64,000 nt of DNA from a bacterium (GTDB lineage Bacteria > Cyanobacteriota > Vampirovibrionia > Gastranaerophilales > Gastranaerophilaceae): the NCBI GenBank assembly GCA_017626055.1, contig JAGAJM010000014.1, positions 62,001 to 126,000 of the forward strand. The letters are read 5' to 3'. Made by a program: the position numbers and the translations under genes. Within the stretch, counting starts at the first letter, position 1. Each line of letters opens with the position of its first letter. The notes under the pieces were generated by a model. It saw nothing but the letters and a program-made list of their open reading frames with translations. It searched no databases and was not told the origin of the DNA. Below are positions 19,200 to 27,432 of this stretch, in pieces.

Positions 19200-19439
19200 A
19201 TGAAACATAACATAAAAGTATGCATGGGAAGCTCTTGCTTTGCTAGAGGCAACCTTGAAAATTTGAATTTCTTAGAAAATTATATAAAAGAAAATAATTT
19301 AGACGCTGAAATTGAATTAGTTGGTGGTTTATGCCAAGAGAAATGTTCTTCAGGTCCAAATATTTACATAGATGACGTTTTATATAACGAAATCAACGAA
19401 GAAAAATTAAAAGAACTTTTATCAACAACTTTAGTGTAA
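19200..19439 (+). CDS. Thioredoxin-like [2Fe-2S] ferredoxin
   Basis: A 79-residue protein of the NuoE C-terminal/thioredoxin-like [2Fe-2S] family. Cluster ligands are Cys8 and Cys13 in VCMGSSCFARG and Cys46 and Cys50 in GGLCQEKCSSGP. It corresponds to the ferredoxin-only form of NuoE. As the first gene of a five-gene [FeFe]-hydrogenase operon, it probably shuttles electrons to the hydrogenase modules. SD GAGGAAG precedes the ATG, and the next gene begins 23 bases later. A second paralogue lies at 22376. Confidence 0.88.
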   Translation: MKHNIKVCMGSSCFARGNLENLNFLENYIKENNLDAEIELVGGLCQEKCSSGPNIYIDDVLYNEINEEKLKELLSTTLV

Positions 19440-19462
19440 AAAATAATTTAGGGGTTTAAAAA

Positions 19463-21184
19463 ATGAATAATCAACATCCGGTCTATACGCTGATAAATGA
19501 ATGTCATGACTGTTACAGATGTGTTCGTGATTGTCCAGTAAAAGCGATTAAAATTGAAAACAACCACGCTTCTGTAATCCCAGAAAAATGCATTTCTTGC
19601 GGAACTTGCGTAAAAGTTTGTCCCGCTAATGCAAAATGCGTTCGTGGTGATTTGGAAAAAGTTAAAAATCTTTTAATCGCACAAAAAGATGTTTACGTTT
19701 CACTTGCACCATCTTGGAGATCAGTTTTTGAAAACTCTGCACAAAAGATGATTGCCATTTTAAAAAGATTAGGTTTTAAAGACGTGTCAGAAACTGCAAT
19801 TGGAGCTCAAGAAGTTTCAATTCACGATGCTAAAGTTCTAAATGAAATGGAAAAAGGATTACTCATCTCAAGTGCTTGTCCAGTAATTGTTGATTACGTT
19901 AGATTATACAAGCCTGAATATGCAAAATACATTACACCAATAGGTTCACCTGCCAAAACTCATGCCAGAATGTTAAAAAATTTATATGGAAATGATATCG
20001 CAGTTGTATTTATTGGACCTTGTATCGGAAAGAAAAATGAAGCTGATGAAGATGATGGCTTAATTGATGTTTCATTAACTTTTGAAGAATTAAAAATGTG
20101 GATTGCAGACGAAATCGGAGATATTTCTGAAATCAAAAAAGAAAGTCATTTCGAATTTGTTCCATATAGTGCACACGAAGGAACTTTATACCCAATCAAT
20201 GGAGGTATGAACGAAACCATTAAAAAAATTGGCGTAAAACCTCAAGTTCAATTGATGGAAATTTGTACAATCCCAGCATTCGAAAGAGCATTAGAAAATC
20301 TTGACCCAGAAAAACTTATGGTTCCAGTTTTTGTTGAAGCTCTTGCTTGCGAATCTGGATGTATTACAGGACCTTGTATTGCTTCAAATAATGCAAGTAT
20401 CAGTTCAATTTCTGATGTTATGTACAAGGTAAAAGTAAGGGATGAAATTCCAAAAGAACCACAAACAGTTGTTGAATGTGATTATTCTCCAAAAGGTGTC
20501 GTTGAATCTAAATATTCTTTAGAAGAAATCCAAAAAACTTTGAAAAAAATTGGTAAACATACTGCTGAAGATGAACTTAACTGTGGTGGTTGTGGATATT
20601 CTTCTTGTCGAGAACTTGCAATTGCATTACTTGATGGTGTCGCAGAACCTTCAATGTGTATTTCATATATGAGAAAAATCGCAATGAGAAAGGCTGCAGC
20701 AATGCTTCGTTGTATGCCAGCTGCAATTGTTATGGTTGACCGTAATATGGAAATTATTGAAGCAAATGATAGCTTTATGAAAATGTTTACAGGCGAAATG
20801 TACGAAATTTTCAAAGCTCGTCCTGATGGTATGGCAGGAGCTGCAATTGATAGAATTGTAGAATTTTCAGATTTATTCAGAACAATTTTAAGAACTGGAA
20901 AAGAACTACATAAAGAACATTACAACGTAAACGACAGATTATATGATATCAACGTTTTCACAATTGAACCAAACGAAATTGTAGGTGCAATCATAACTGA
21001 CGTTACTCAAACTGAAACTAATAGAGAAAAAATTTCTGAAAAAGCAAAAGAAGTAATCTCCAAAAACATATCTATTGTTCAAGAAATTGCTTGCCTATTA
21101 GGTGAACACATGGTTGAAACAGAAACATTATTGAACTCAATCGCAAACGATTATATTGATAAAAATGAAGAGGATAAAAAATAA
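19463..21184 (+). CDS. Sensory-type [FeFe] hydrogenase with PAS domain
   Basis: A 573-residue modular protein. In order: two [4Fe-4S] ferredoxin motifs (CHDCYRCVRDCP, CISCGTCVKVCP) at residues 12-55; the [FeFe]-hydrogenase H-domain at about 60-335 with motif L1 SSACPVIVDY, L2 GPCIGKKNEA and L3 LACESGCITGPC; an extra [4Fe-4S] site of type CGGCGYSSC with a distant Cys near 375-400; and a PAS domain from about 415 (AAIVMVDRNMEIIEANDSF). In L1 the proton-relay cysteine of catalytic enzymes is Ala, typical of sensory group C hydrogenases (HydS). Its stop overlaps the phosphatase start by one base. Likely senses H2 or redox state and signals through the phosphatase. Confidence 0.9.
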   Translation: MNNQHPVYTLINECHDCYRCVRDCPVKAIKIENNHASVIPEKCISCGTCVKVCPANAKCVRGDLEKVKNLLIAQKDVYVSLAPSWRSVFENSAQKMIAILKRLGFKDVSETAIGAQEVSIHDAKVLNEMEKGLLISSACPVIVDYVRLYKPEYAKYITPIGSPAKTHARMLKNLYGNDIAVVFIGPCIGKKNEADEDDGLIDVSLTFEELKMWIADEIGDISEIKKESHFEFVPYSAHEGTLYPINGGMNETIKKIGVKPQVQLMEICTIPAFERALENLDPEKLMVPVFVEALACESGCITGPCIASNNASISSISDVMYKVKVRDEIPKEPQTVVECDYSPKGVVESKYSLEEIQKTLKKIGKHTAEDELNCGGCGYSSCRELAIALLDGVAEPSMCISYMRKIAMRKAAAMLRCMPAAIVMVDRNMEIIEANDSFMKMFTGEMYEIFKARPDGMAGAAIDRIVEFSDLFRTILRTGKELHKEHYNVNDRLYDINVFTIEPNEIVGAIITDVTQTETNREKISEKAKEVISKNISIVQEIACLLGEHMVETETLLNSIANDYIDKNEEDKK

Positions 21185-22347
21185 TGTTTATCGATATTGA
21201 TTGTCATCAAATAAAAAAATATAATCAAAACGCATTTGGTGATTATTTCACATCAAAAAGATATCCAGATGAAGGAAAACTTATTGCGGTTTTATCAGAT
21301 GGGTTAGGCAGTGGAATTAAAGCAAACATCCTATCATGCATGACAGCAACTATGCTTTTGAGATTTGTTGAAAAACAAGAAATCCCAATTAGAAAAGCTG
21401 CCGAAATCGTTATGAACTCACTTCCAGTTTGTAAGGTTAGAAAAATCAGCTATTCGACCTTTTCCATAATCGATGTTAATGATGAAGGCGTCGCAAGGAT
21501 TATTGAAGAAGGTAACCCTGAATTTTTATGGATTAAAAATGGCGAAGTTATGGACCCTCCATTTGAAACAATTCAATCAAAAACTTTCCAAAACAGATGT
21601 ATGAAAAGTTATAAAATTCATCTTGAATTAGGTGATAGATTAATCTTTTGCTCAGATGGTGTAACTCAATGTGGCTTAGGTAATGGAAGATTAAAACTTG
21701 GATTACGTCGAGATGGATTAATTGAATTAGTTCTTGCAAAACTTAAAGAAGAACCTGAGATTTCGAGTTCAGAATTATCAAAATATATTATTCGCCAAAC
21801 TCAAAATATTGAAACAAATAGATTACCAAAAGATGATATTTCAGCTTGCGTTTTATATTTTAGAGAACCTAGATCTTCATTGATTTTTACAGGTCCTCCA
21901 TTTAATCAAAAGAAAGATGCTGATTATGCAAAAATGTTTGCAGATTTCCCAGGTAAAAAAGCTATTTGTGGTGGAACAACCGCAAACCTAATTTCAAGAG
22001 AATTAAACAGACCAATCACAATGGATAAAGAAATTAGTATTGGGAAACTTCCAAGTTGTTCGTACATGGACGGAGTTGATTTGGTAACAGAAGGTATCTT
22101 AACTCTTACCGAAACTTTAGAATGTTTAGAAGCAGGCAAATTAGATGTTGACAACGCAGCTGGAAAGCTGATAAAATTCTTACTAGATAGTGATTGTATC
22201 AACTTCATGGTAGGTGCGAAGCTAAACCAAGCTCACTATAATCCTGCATTACCAGTAGAAATCGAGATTAGAAAAAACATTATAAGAAAGATGGCGACTG
22301 TATTACAGGATAAATACTTCAAAAAAGTAAATGTAGAATTTATGTAG
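21184..22347 (+). CDS. SpoIIE-type serine phosphatase of the hydrogenase operon
   Basis: A 387-residue PP2C/SpoIIE-like phosphatase. Metal-binding motifs are GDYFTSKR plus LSDGLGSGIKAN at residues 18-48 and CSDGVTQCG near 155, with DDISACVL near 218. The C-terminal 160 residues form an additional domain with GGTTANLISREL that is found in phosphatases linked to [FeFe] hydrogenases. No separate SD: the ATG shares its A with the upstream TAA, so translation is coupled to the sensory hydrogenase. The likely job is dephosphorylating a regulatory partner in response to the sensor; that partner is not in the window. Confidence 0.88.
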   Translation: MFIDIDCHQIKKYNQNAFGDYFTSKRYPDEGKLIAVLSDGLGSGIKANILSCMTATMLLRFVEKQEIPIRKAAEIVMNSLPVCKVRKISYSTFSIIDVNDEGVARIIEEGNPEFLWIKNGEVMDPPFETIQSKTFQNRCMKSYKIHLELGDRLIFCSDGVTQCGLGNGRLKLGLRRDGLIELVLAKLKEEPEISSSELSKYIIRQTQNIETNRLPKDDISACVLYFREPRSSLIFTGPPFNQKKDADYAKMFADFPGKKAICGGTTANLISRELNRPITMDKEISIGKLPSCSYMDGVDLVTEGILTLTETLECLEAGKLDVDNAAGKLIKFLLDSDCINFMVGAKLNQAHYNPALPVEIEIRKNIIRKMATVLQDKYFKKVNVEFM

Positions 22348-22375
22348 AGGCTGCATAAGCAGAGGAAGGTAAAAA

Positions 22376-22636
22376 ATGGAAAAAGTTAGTGTAAAAGTAT
22401 GTTTAGGTACAACTTGTTTTGTTATGGGTTCTGCAAACCTTCAAGAATTAATCGATATCGTACCTCAAAAATATGGTGATAAAGTAGATGTATCTGGCGT
22501 ACCTTGCTTAGGTTTATGTGCTACTGATTGGGAATTTTCAAAAGCACCATACGTAAAAGTTGATAATGATGTTATTAAAGAAGCAACTGTTGAAAAAGTT
22601 CTTGCAGCAGTTGACGCTAAGTTAGGCAAGAAATAA
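22376..22636 (+). CDS. Second thioredoxin-like [2Fe-2S] ferredoxin
   Basis: An 86-residue NuoE-type [2Fe-2S] ferredoxin. Ligands are Cys9 and Cys14 in VCLGTTCFVMG and the pair in GVPCLGLCATD. It differs from the paralogue at 19200 in having a longer C-terminal helix and fewer acidic residues. It sits directly before the catalytic-type hydrogenase (24 bases), so each hydrogenase in the operon has its own small ferredoxin. SD GAGGAAGG precedes the ATG. Confidence 0.87.
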   Translation: MEKVSVKVCLGTTCFVMGSANLQELIDIVPQKYGDKVDVSGVPCLGLCATDWEFSKAPYVKVDNDVIKEATVEKVLAAVDAKLGKK

Positions 22637-22659
22637 GAATAGAAAAGGATTAAGAAATA

Positions 22660-24129
22660 ATGGCTATTAATACCCCACCAAAACAAACTTCTCACTTAAA
22701 AAGAGAAATCTTGGTAAGATTAATCAAGGCTTATTTAAGTGATAATTTTGAAGAAGCTACAAGAATGATTCCTTATGATATGCGTCCAAAAGGAAGTGAA
22801 GTTCCTTACAGATGTTGTATCCATAAAGAACGTGCAATTTTAAGAGACAGAACAATCGCAGGATTGGGATTCTCAATTGAAAACGCTGATGACAGTGAAC
22901 TACTTTCAACATTAGCAAGAAAAGCTGAAGAAAGAACTGAAATCGAGAAAAACCCATTGACAGTATTACATACAGCATGTCAAGGTTGTGTTCCTTCAAG
23001 AATTTATGTAACAGATTTGTGCCAAGGTTGTGTTGCAAGACCTTGTCAATCTGCTTGTAAATTTGGAGCTATCAAAGTTGAAAATGGTAAATCAGTTATC
23101 GACCCAGAAAAATGTAAAAACTGTGGAATGTGTGCTCAAGTTTGCCCATACCAAGCTATCGCAAAAATCATTGTTCCTTGCGAAAACGCTTGTCCTGTTG
23201 GAGCTATTGCAAAAGATGAAAATGGCTTAGCTCAAATCGACTTTGACAAATGTATTTCTTGTGGAAAATGTGTAAGCGCATGTCCATTCGGCGCAGTTCA
23301 CAAAAAAAGCCAACTTATTGATATCTTAAAAGCCATAAAAAATAATGAAAAATTAGTTGCAATGGTTGCCCCAGCAATCTTTGGACAATTACCTTGCTCA
23401 CCAAAACAACTTAAAGATGCAATCCTATCATTAGGATTTTCTGATGTAATCGAAGTTGCTGAAGGTGCAGATATTACAACTAAAAATGAAGCTGCTGAAT
23501 TCAAAGAAAGAATGGAAGAAGGTCAAAAATTTATGACAACTTCTTGTTGTGCAGGTTACAATGAGCTTGTTGAAAAACACGTTCCAGAATTGAAACCTTT
23601 CCGTTCTGAAACAAAAACTCCAGCATACTATACAGCTGAAATTGTTAAAAAAGAAAATCCAAATGCTAAAACAGTATTCTTCAGCCCATGTATTGCAAAA
23701 AGACGTGAAGCAACTCAAAATCCAAACATCGATTTTGTTTTAAATTATGATGAATTAGGTGCATGGTTTGTTGCATTAAACGTTCAAGTTACAAACTTTG
23801 AAGGTAGTGATTTCCGCAAAGAATGTTCTGCACAAGCTAGAAACTTTGCTGTAACAGGTGGAGTTGCTGGAGCAGTTAATTCACTTCTTGAAGATGATGA
23901 AAAAGCAAAACCTTACATCGTTGATGGTTTAAATAAACAATCAATTCGTGATTTGAAAAAATTTGCTAAAAACGGCGTATGCGAACTTGGTAATTTAATC
24001 GAAGTTATGGCATGCCCTGGAGGTTGCTTAGGTGGTTCTAACACAATTAATGCTTATAAACCAGCATTAAAACAACTTACTGCATACGTTGAAGAAAGCC
24101 CTGAAATCAAAGACGTGGTAAAAGAATAG
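22660..24129 (+). CDS. [FeFe] hydrogenase, catalytic type
   Basis: A 489-residue hydrogenase that would reduce protons with ferredoxin electrons. The N-terminal ~190 residues carry multiple Fe-S motifs (CQGCVPSRI, CQGCVARPCQSAC, CKNCGMCAQVCP, CENACP, CISCGKCVSACP). The H-domain has L1 TTSCCAGYNE, L2 SPCIAKRREA and L3 VMACPGGCLGGSN, so all four H-cluster cysteines plus the proton-relay Cys of L1 are present; AGY replaces the more usual PGW/PAW after the cysteines. The maturases HydE, HydF and HydG are not in the window. A terminator follows. Confidence 0.92.
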   Translation: MAINTPPKQTSHLKREILVRLIKAYLSDNFEEATRMIPYDMRPKGSEVPYRCCIHKERAILRDRTIAGLGFSIENADDSELLSTLARKAEERTEIEKNPLTVLHTACQGCVPSRIYVTDLCQGCVARPCQSACKFGAIKVENGKSVIDPEKCKNCGMCAQVCPYQAIAKIIVPCENACPVGAIAKDENGLAQIDFDKCISCGKCVSACPFGAVHKKSQLIDILKAIKNNEKLVAMVAPAIFGQLPCSPKQLKDAILSLGFSDVIEVAEGADITTKNEAAEFKERMEEGQKFMTTSCCAGYNELVEKHVPELKPFRSETKTPAYYTAEIVKKENPNAKTVFFSPCIAKRREATQNPNIDFVLNYDELGAWFVALNVQVTNFEGSDFRKECSAQARNFAVTGGVAGAVNSLLEDDEKAKPYIVDGLNKQSIRDLKKFAKNGVCELGNLIEVMACPGGCLGGSNTINAYKPALKQLTAYVEESPEIKDVVKE

Positions 24130-24150
24130 GCTACTTCTAAAAAATATACA

Positions 24151-24181
24151 AAAAGAAAGACCAAAAAGGTCTTTCTTTTTT
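24151..24181 (+). terminator. Terminator of the hydrogenase operon
   Basis: Arms AAAGAAAGACC and GGTCTTTCTTT with an AAAAA loop, followed by T residues, 22 bases after the last hydrogenase stop. Confidence 0.88.
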
Positions 24182-24315
24182 TGCCTTGAAATCCTAAAAG
24201 TCTTGATGTACAATTAGCATGTATTGAAAAATTAGATGTTTTTGAGGATAGAAATATAAATATGCACATTACTGAAAATAAACAAACTTACATAAACTTA
24301 GAAAAGAGTGAGATT

Positions 24316-24975
24316 ATGAAAAAAGAACTTATATTTTTAGGACCACCAGCTTGTGGAAAAGGAACACAGACAACTAAATTAGCCCAACATTTAGGTTTCC
24401 CTCACGTTGATACTGGTTCTTTATTAAGAGCAGAAATTGCAAGTGGTTCAGAAGATGGACTTGTTGCAAAATCATTTATCGACAAAGGCAACCTAGTTCC
24501 TGTAAAACTTGTAGGTTCTATCATCAAAAATAGATTAGCTCAAAATGATTGTACAGAAGGTTACATCTTAGATGGTTATCCAAGAAGTTTGGAACAAGCT
24601 GAAATGCTTGATGTAATCAACTCTGAAATCAACGGCGAAACTAAAGTTGATTTCAAAGCAATTTATTTTGATCTTAACCAAGATGTTTTAGTTTCAAGAA
24701 TCGTTAATCGCCGTTCTTGTCCAATTTGTGGAGAAATCTATAACTTAAAATTCAAACCAACAAAAGTTGAAGGCAAATGCGACAAATGCGGTGGCGATTT
24801 AATTAGAAGAAAAGATGATACAGAAGAAATCGCAAAAGCTAGATTTGAAACATATTTTGCTCAAACTGCACCATTGATTGATTACTATAAAGAACGTGGA
24901 GTCTTATATACACTAGATGCAGAAGGATCAATTGATGAGGTTTGGGAAAAACTTTTAGAAATTATAAATGACTAA
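24316..24975 (+). CDS. adk: Adenylate kinase
   Basis: Interconverts ATP+AMP and 2 ADP. The 219-residue product starts at 24316 with MKKELIFLGPPACGKGTQ, the P-loop; an in-frame ATG at 24262 would add 18 non-family residues. DGYPRSLEQAE is the AMP-site motif and the LID contains a zinc ribbon (CPIC ... CDKCGG), as in many Gram-positive and anaerobic species. GAGTGAG is a weak SD. Not in a ribosomal-protein operon here. A strong terminator follows. Confidence 0.95.
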   Translation: MKKELIFLGPPACGKGTQTTKLAQHLGFPHVDTGSLLRAEIASGSEDGLVAKSFIDKGNLVPVKLVGSIIKNRLAQNDCTEGYILDGYPRSLEQAEMLDVINSEINGETKVDFKAIYFDLNQDVLVSRIVNRRSCPICGEIYNLKFKPTKVEGKCDKCGGDLIRRKDDTEEIAKARFETYFAQTAPLIDYYKERGVLYTLDAEGSIDEVWEKLLEIIND

Positions 24976-24980
24976 TAAAA

Positions 24981-25014
24981 AAAAAGACCTCAGAAATTTC
25001 TGAGGTCTTTTTTT
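24981..25014. terminator. Bidirectional terminator after adk
   Basis: Arms AAAGACCTCAGAAA and TTTCTGAGGTCTTT meet with almost no loop, flanked by A and T runs, between convergent adk and the 25013 gene. Confidence 0.88.
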
Positions 25015-25246
25015 ATTTATTTTTTACTTTACTAAAATGCGACATTAATTTCCCAAAACCATTTCTCATTTTTACAAATGCATTTGATTTTTTTGTTATT
25101 TTTGGGATATCGACAATTGTTTCATTTTGAATTGGTTTTACTCTTGGAACTTTCACCCCTGGAGGCGGATCAACATGATACATACCTTTCAATGCTGATT
25201 CAATTGTAGAAACAGGTAAATCCGAAATACCAAAGATTTTTCCCAT
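25013..25246 (-). CDS. Small basic protein of unknown function
   Basis: A 77-residue protein with no recognised family. A strong SD (GGAGGGCG) lies 5 bases before the ATG, which is the main reason to believe it. The middle is Pro/Val rich (HVDPPPGVKVPRVKP) and the C-terminus is a basic helix (FVKMRNGFGKLMSHFSKVKNK). No signal peptide. It diverges from the FliI-type ATPase gene 116 bases away and converges with adk. Confidence 0.6.
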   Translation of the reverse strand: MGKIFGISDLPVSTIESALKGMYHVDPPPGVKVPRVKPIQNETIVDIPKITKKSNAFVKMRNGFGKLMSHFSKVKNK

Positions 25247-25327
25247 ATAACGCCCTCCATAAACACTATAAACTTTGTCCTATAATAATACCGAAATTTT
25301 AAATTCAAGTCAATTATACTTAATAAA

Positions 25328-25355
25328 TTGATATCTCAAAAAAGATTGCTATAAT
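25328..25355 (+). promoter_or_regulatory. Promoter of the FliI-type ATPase gene, leaderless spacing
   Basis: TTGATA (25328-25333), a 16-base spacer and TATAAT (25350-25355); only 7 bases separate the -10 from the ATG at 25363, and no SD is present. Transcription should begin at or next to the A of the start codon. Confidence 0.7.
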
Positions 25356-25362
25356 AAACATT

Positions 25363-26709
25363 ATGGTAGATATCGATAAAAGCCGTATAGAAGAGATTAA
25401 ACAAAACGTCAAAGAACGTCTTAACGAAACTGAACTTTATAATTTCAAAGGTTCAGTATCAAAACTTTTGGGTTTAACTGTTGAAGTTAAACTACCAGGG
25501 TTAAAAATCGGTGATTTATGCTATATCGAAAACTTTGCAGGAGAACAAAAACCTGCAGAAGTTGCAGCTTTCAAAGGTGAAGTCGCACAATTATCTCTAC
25601 TTCTTGATGGTAATGGTATTGGACAAGGAAGTTTGGTAACAACAACAAGACGTCCAATTACAATTCCAGTTGGGGATTTTTTACTTGGGCGTTTAATCGA
25701 CCCACTAGGAAACCCAATTGATGGTAAACCATTGGATACAACAGGTGCCCTTTGGAAAGAAATCGAAGGACCGCCACCTGGACCATTTGAAAGACCAATT
25801 ATTACAGAGCAATTCTCAACAGGAGTACGTGCCATTGATGGTTGCATGACAATGGGTTGCGGACAACGTTTAGGTTTGTTTGCGGGTTCTGGGGTTGGTA
25901 AGTCAACATTACTTGGTATGATTGCAAGAAATTCAGATGCTGATGTTAACGTTGTTGCACTAATCGGAGAACGTGGTCGTGAGGTTAAAGAATTCGTTGA
26001 AGATTCTTTGGGCGAAGAAGGTATGGCAAAATCAGTTTTGGTTTGTTCAACAGGCGACCAGCCACCTCTAATTCGTCAAAAAGCATTACTAACCGCAACC
26101 GCAGTTTGCGAATATTTTAGAGATCAAGGAAAAAAAGTTTTCTTGATGACAGATACTGTAACTCGTTGTGCTATGGCAGGTCGTGAAGTTGGTCTGTCTT
26201 TAGGTGAACCCCCAACAATGAAAGGTTATCCACCATCAATTTTCTCATGGTTACAAAAGGTTTTAGAACGTGCAGGCAATAGCCCTAGAGGTTCAATTAC
26301 CGCATTATACACAGTTCTTATGGAAGGGGACGACATTTCAGACCCAATCGTTGACATCGTGCGTGGTATTGTTGACGGGCACATTTTCTTATCAAGAAAA
26401 GTTGCCGAATCAAACCATTACCCAGCAATCGATGTTCTTGGTAGTATTTCCCGCTTGATGAGTGCTATTGCTTCCCCTGAACACAAACAAGCTGCAGCTA
26501 AAATGAGAACCATTATGTCAATGTATCGTGAAAACAAAGACTTAATCGATGTTGGGATGTATCAACCAGGGTCTAACCCTAAACTTGATACTGCAATTGA
26601 AATGATGCCAAAGGTTAACGCATTCTTACAACAAAGAACCTCTGATAGCGTAACAATGGAAGGTACAATCTCTCAACTTGTTGAAATGATGGAAGGCGTA
26701 GATATTTAA
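25363..26709 (+). CDS. FliI/YscN-type secretion ATPase (stand-alone)
   Basis: A 448-residue hexameric ATPase of the type III export family. Walker A is FAGSGVGKSTLLGM near residue 175, the FliI signature GERGREVKEFVEDSLG follows at about 206, and GYPPSIFSWLQKVLERAG near 290 separates it from F1-ATPase beta and Rho. The N-terminal beta-barrel and C-terminal helical domain are full length. In known systems it unfolds and feeds substrates to a flagellar or injectisome export gate, with FliH-type stators. No flagellar or injectisome gene is adjacent, so either the rest lies elsewhere or it has another role. Confidence 0.88.
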   Translation: MVDIDKSRIEEIKQNVKERLNETELYNFKGSVSKLLGLTVEVKLPGLKIGDLCYIENFAGEQKPAEVAAFKGEVAQLSLLLDGNGIGQGSLVTTTRRPITIPVGDFLLGRLIDPLGNPIDGKPLDTTGALWKEIEGPPPGPFERPIITEQFSTGVRAIDGCMTMGCGQRLGLFAGSGVGKSTLLGMIARNSDADVNVVALIGERGREVKEFVEDSLGEEGMAKSVLVCSTGDQPPLIRQKALLTATAVCEYFRDQGKKVFLMTDTVTRCAMAGREVGLSLGEPPTMKGYPPSIFSWLQKVLERAGNSPRGSITALYTVLMEGDDISDPIVDIVRGIVDGHIFLSRKVAESNHYPAIDVLGSISRLMSAIASPEHKQAAAKMRTIMSMYRENKDLIDVGMYQPGSNPKLDTAIEMMPKVNAFLQQRTSDSVTMEGTISQLVEMMEGVDI

Positions 26710-26724
26710 TAACATCAAACTACC

Positions 26725-27042
26725 TTACTTAGCTAATCTATCTGCAACAATTTCTAAAATATTACCCAGCCTTTGCCAAATAATATTAACAGTTTCTTTA
26801 TTATATTCTATCTGCTCCCTATAATCATTAGGTAAGTTAGGACTTACATTTTTATCATGGTATAAAACAATATCCAAACCCTGTTTTAAAAAATTAAATT
26901 GGCAATAAATTGAACCTAACTTCATAATAGAATCCTTCATTGCTTCAAAGACTGCATCCTCAACATCTCTACCCGTAAAGTTTTTATTATAATATCGTAC
27001 AAATGCTTCATCAACCTCTTTTTCAAGTTCTTCTAATTTCAT
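26725..27042 (-). CDS. Small helical protein of unknown function
   Basis: A 105-residue, mostly helical, acidic protein (MKLEELEKEVDEAF at the start, RLGNILEIVADRLAK at the end). No recognised domain. I use the ATG at 27042 because AAGGGGC lies 7 bases upstream; an ATG at 27060 has no SD. It is divergent from the XRE regulator gene with 85 bases between, which could be shared regulation, but neither product resembles a known toxin. Confidence 0.5.
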   Translation of the reverse strand: MKLEELEKEVDEAFVRYYNKNFTGRDVEDAVFEAMKDSIMKLGSIYCQFNFLKQGLDIVLYHDKNVSPNLPNDYREQIEYNKETVNIIWQRLGNILEIVADRLAK

Positions 27043-27127
27043 TTCTAGCCCCTTTGTCATACTTTAGTAAGATATAATCTTATTATATTAAGTTGATAGA
27101 AATAAGTCAATATCATATTATAATAAT

Positions 27128-27364
27128 ATGAAAAATGATTTCGGTAAGATAAGTAGCAAGATTAGTCAAAAAATAAAACTTGAGAGAAATAAAAAAGGTT
27201 TTTCTCAAGAAGAACTGGCGTCTCGTGCAAATATAAATAAAAACACTATATGGAAAATTGAAACAGGACAGGTATCTCCAAACATTTGCACATTAGAAAA
27301 AATAGCTCACGCATTAGAAATTGAATTTACAACATTAATGGATGTATCTAAAGTAGATTTATAA
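27128..27364 (+). CDS. XRE-family helix-turn-helix regulator
   Basis: A 78-residue DNA-binding protein consisting of a single Cro/CI-type HTH: KIKLERNKKGFSQEELASRANINKNTIWKIETGQVSPNICTLEKIAHALEIEF, with the recognition helix near INKNTIWKIE. No extra effector domain. TATAAT at 27119-27124 lies just 3 bases from the ATG, so the true transcription start is unclear. It is followed by a strong terminator and forms a single-gene unit. Confidence 0.85.
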   Translation: MKNDFGKISSKISQKIKLERNKKGFSQEELASRANINKNTIWKIETGQVSPNICTLEKIAHALEIEFTTLMDVSKVDL

Positions 27365-27374
27365 ATAAAAAAAA

Positions 27375-27412
27375 TAAAAGCGGGTTGAAATAGTTGTTTC
27401 AACCCGCTTTTA
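27375..27412. terminator. Bidirectional terminator between XRE gene and metG
   Basis: Sixteen-base arms TAAAAGCGGGTTGAAA and TTTCAACCCGCTTTTA with a TAGTTG loop, between convergent genes. Confidence 0.92.
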
Positions 27413-27432
27413 TTATATTTATATATTTACCC

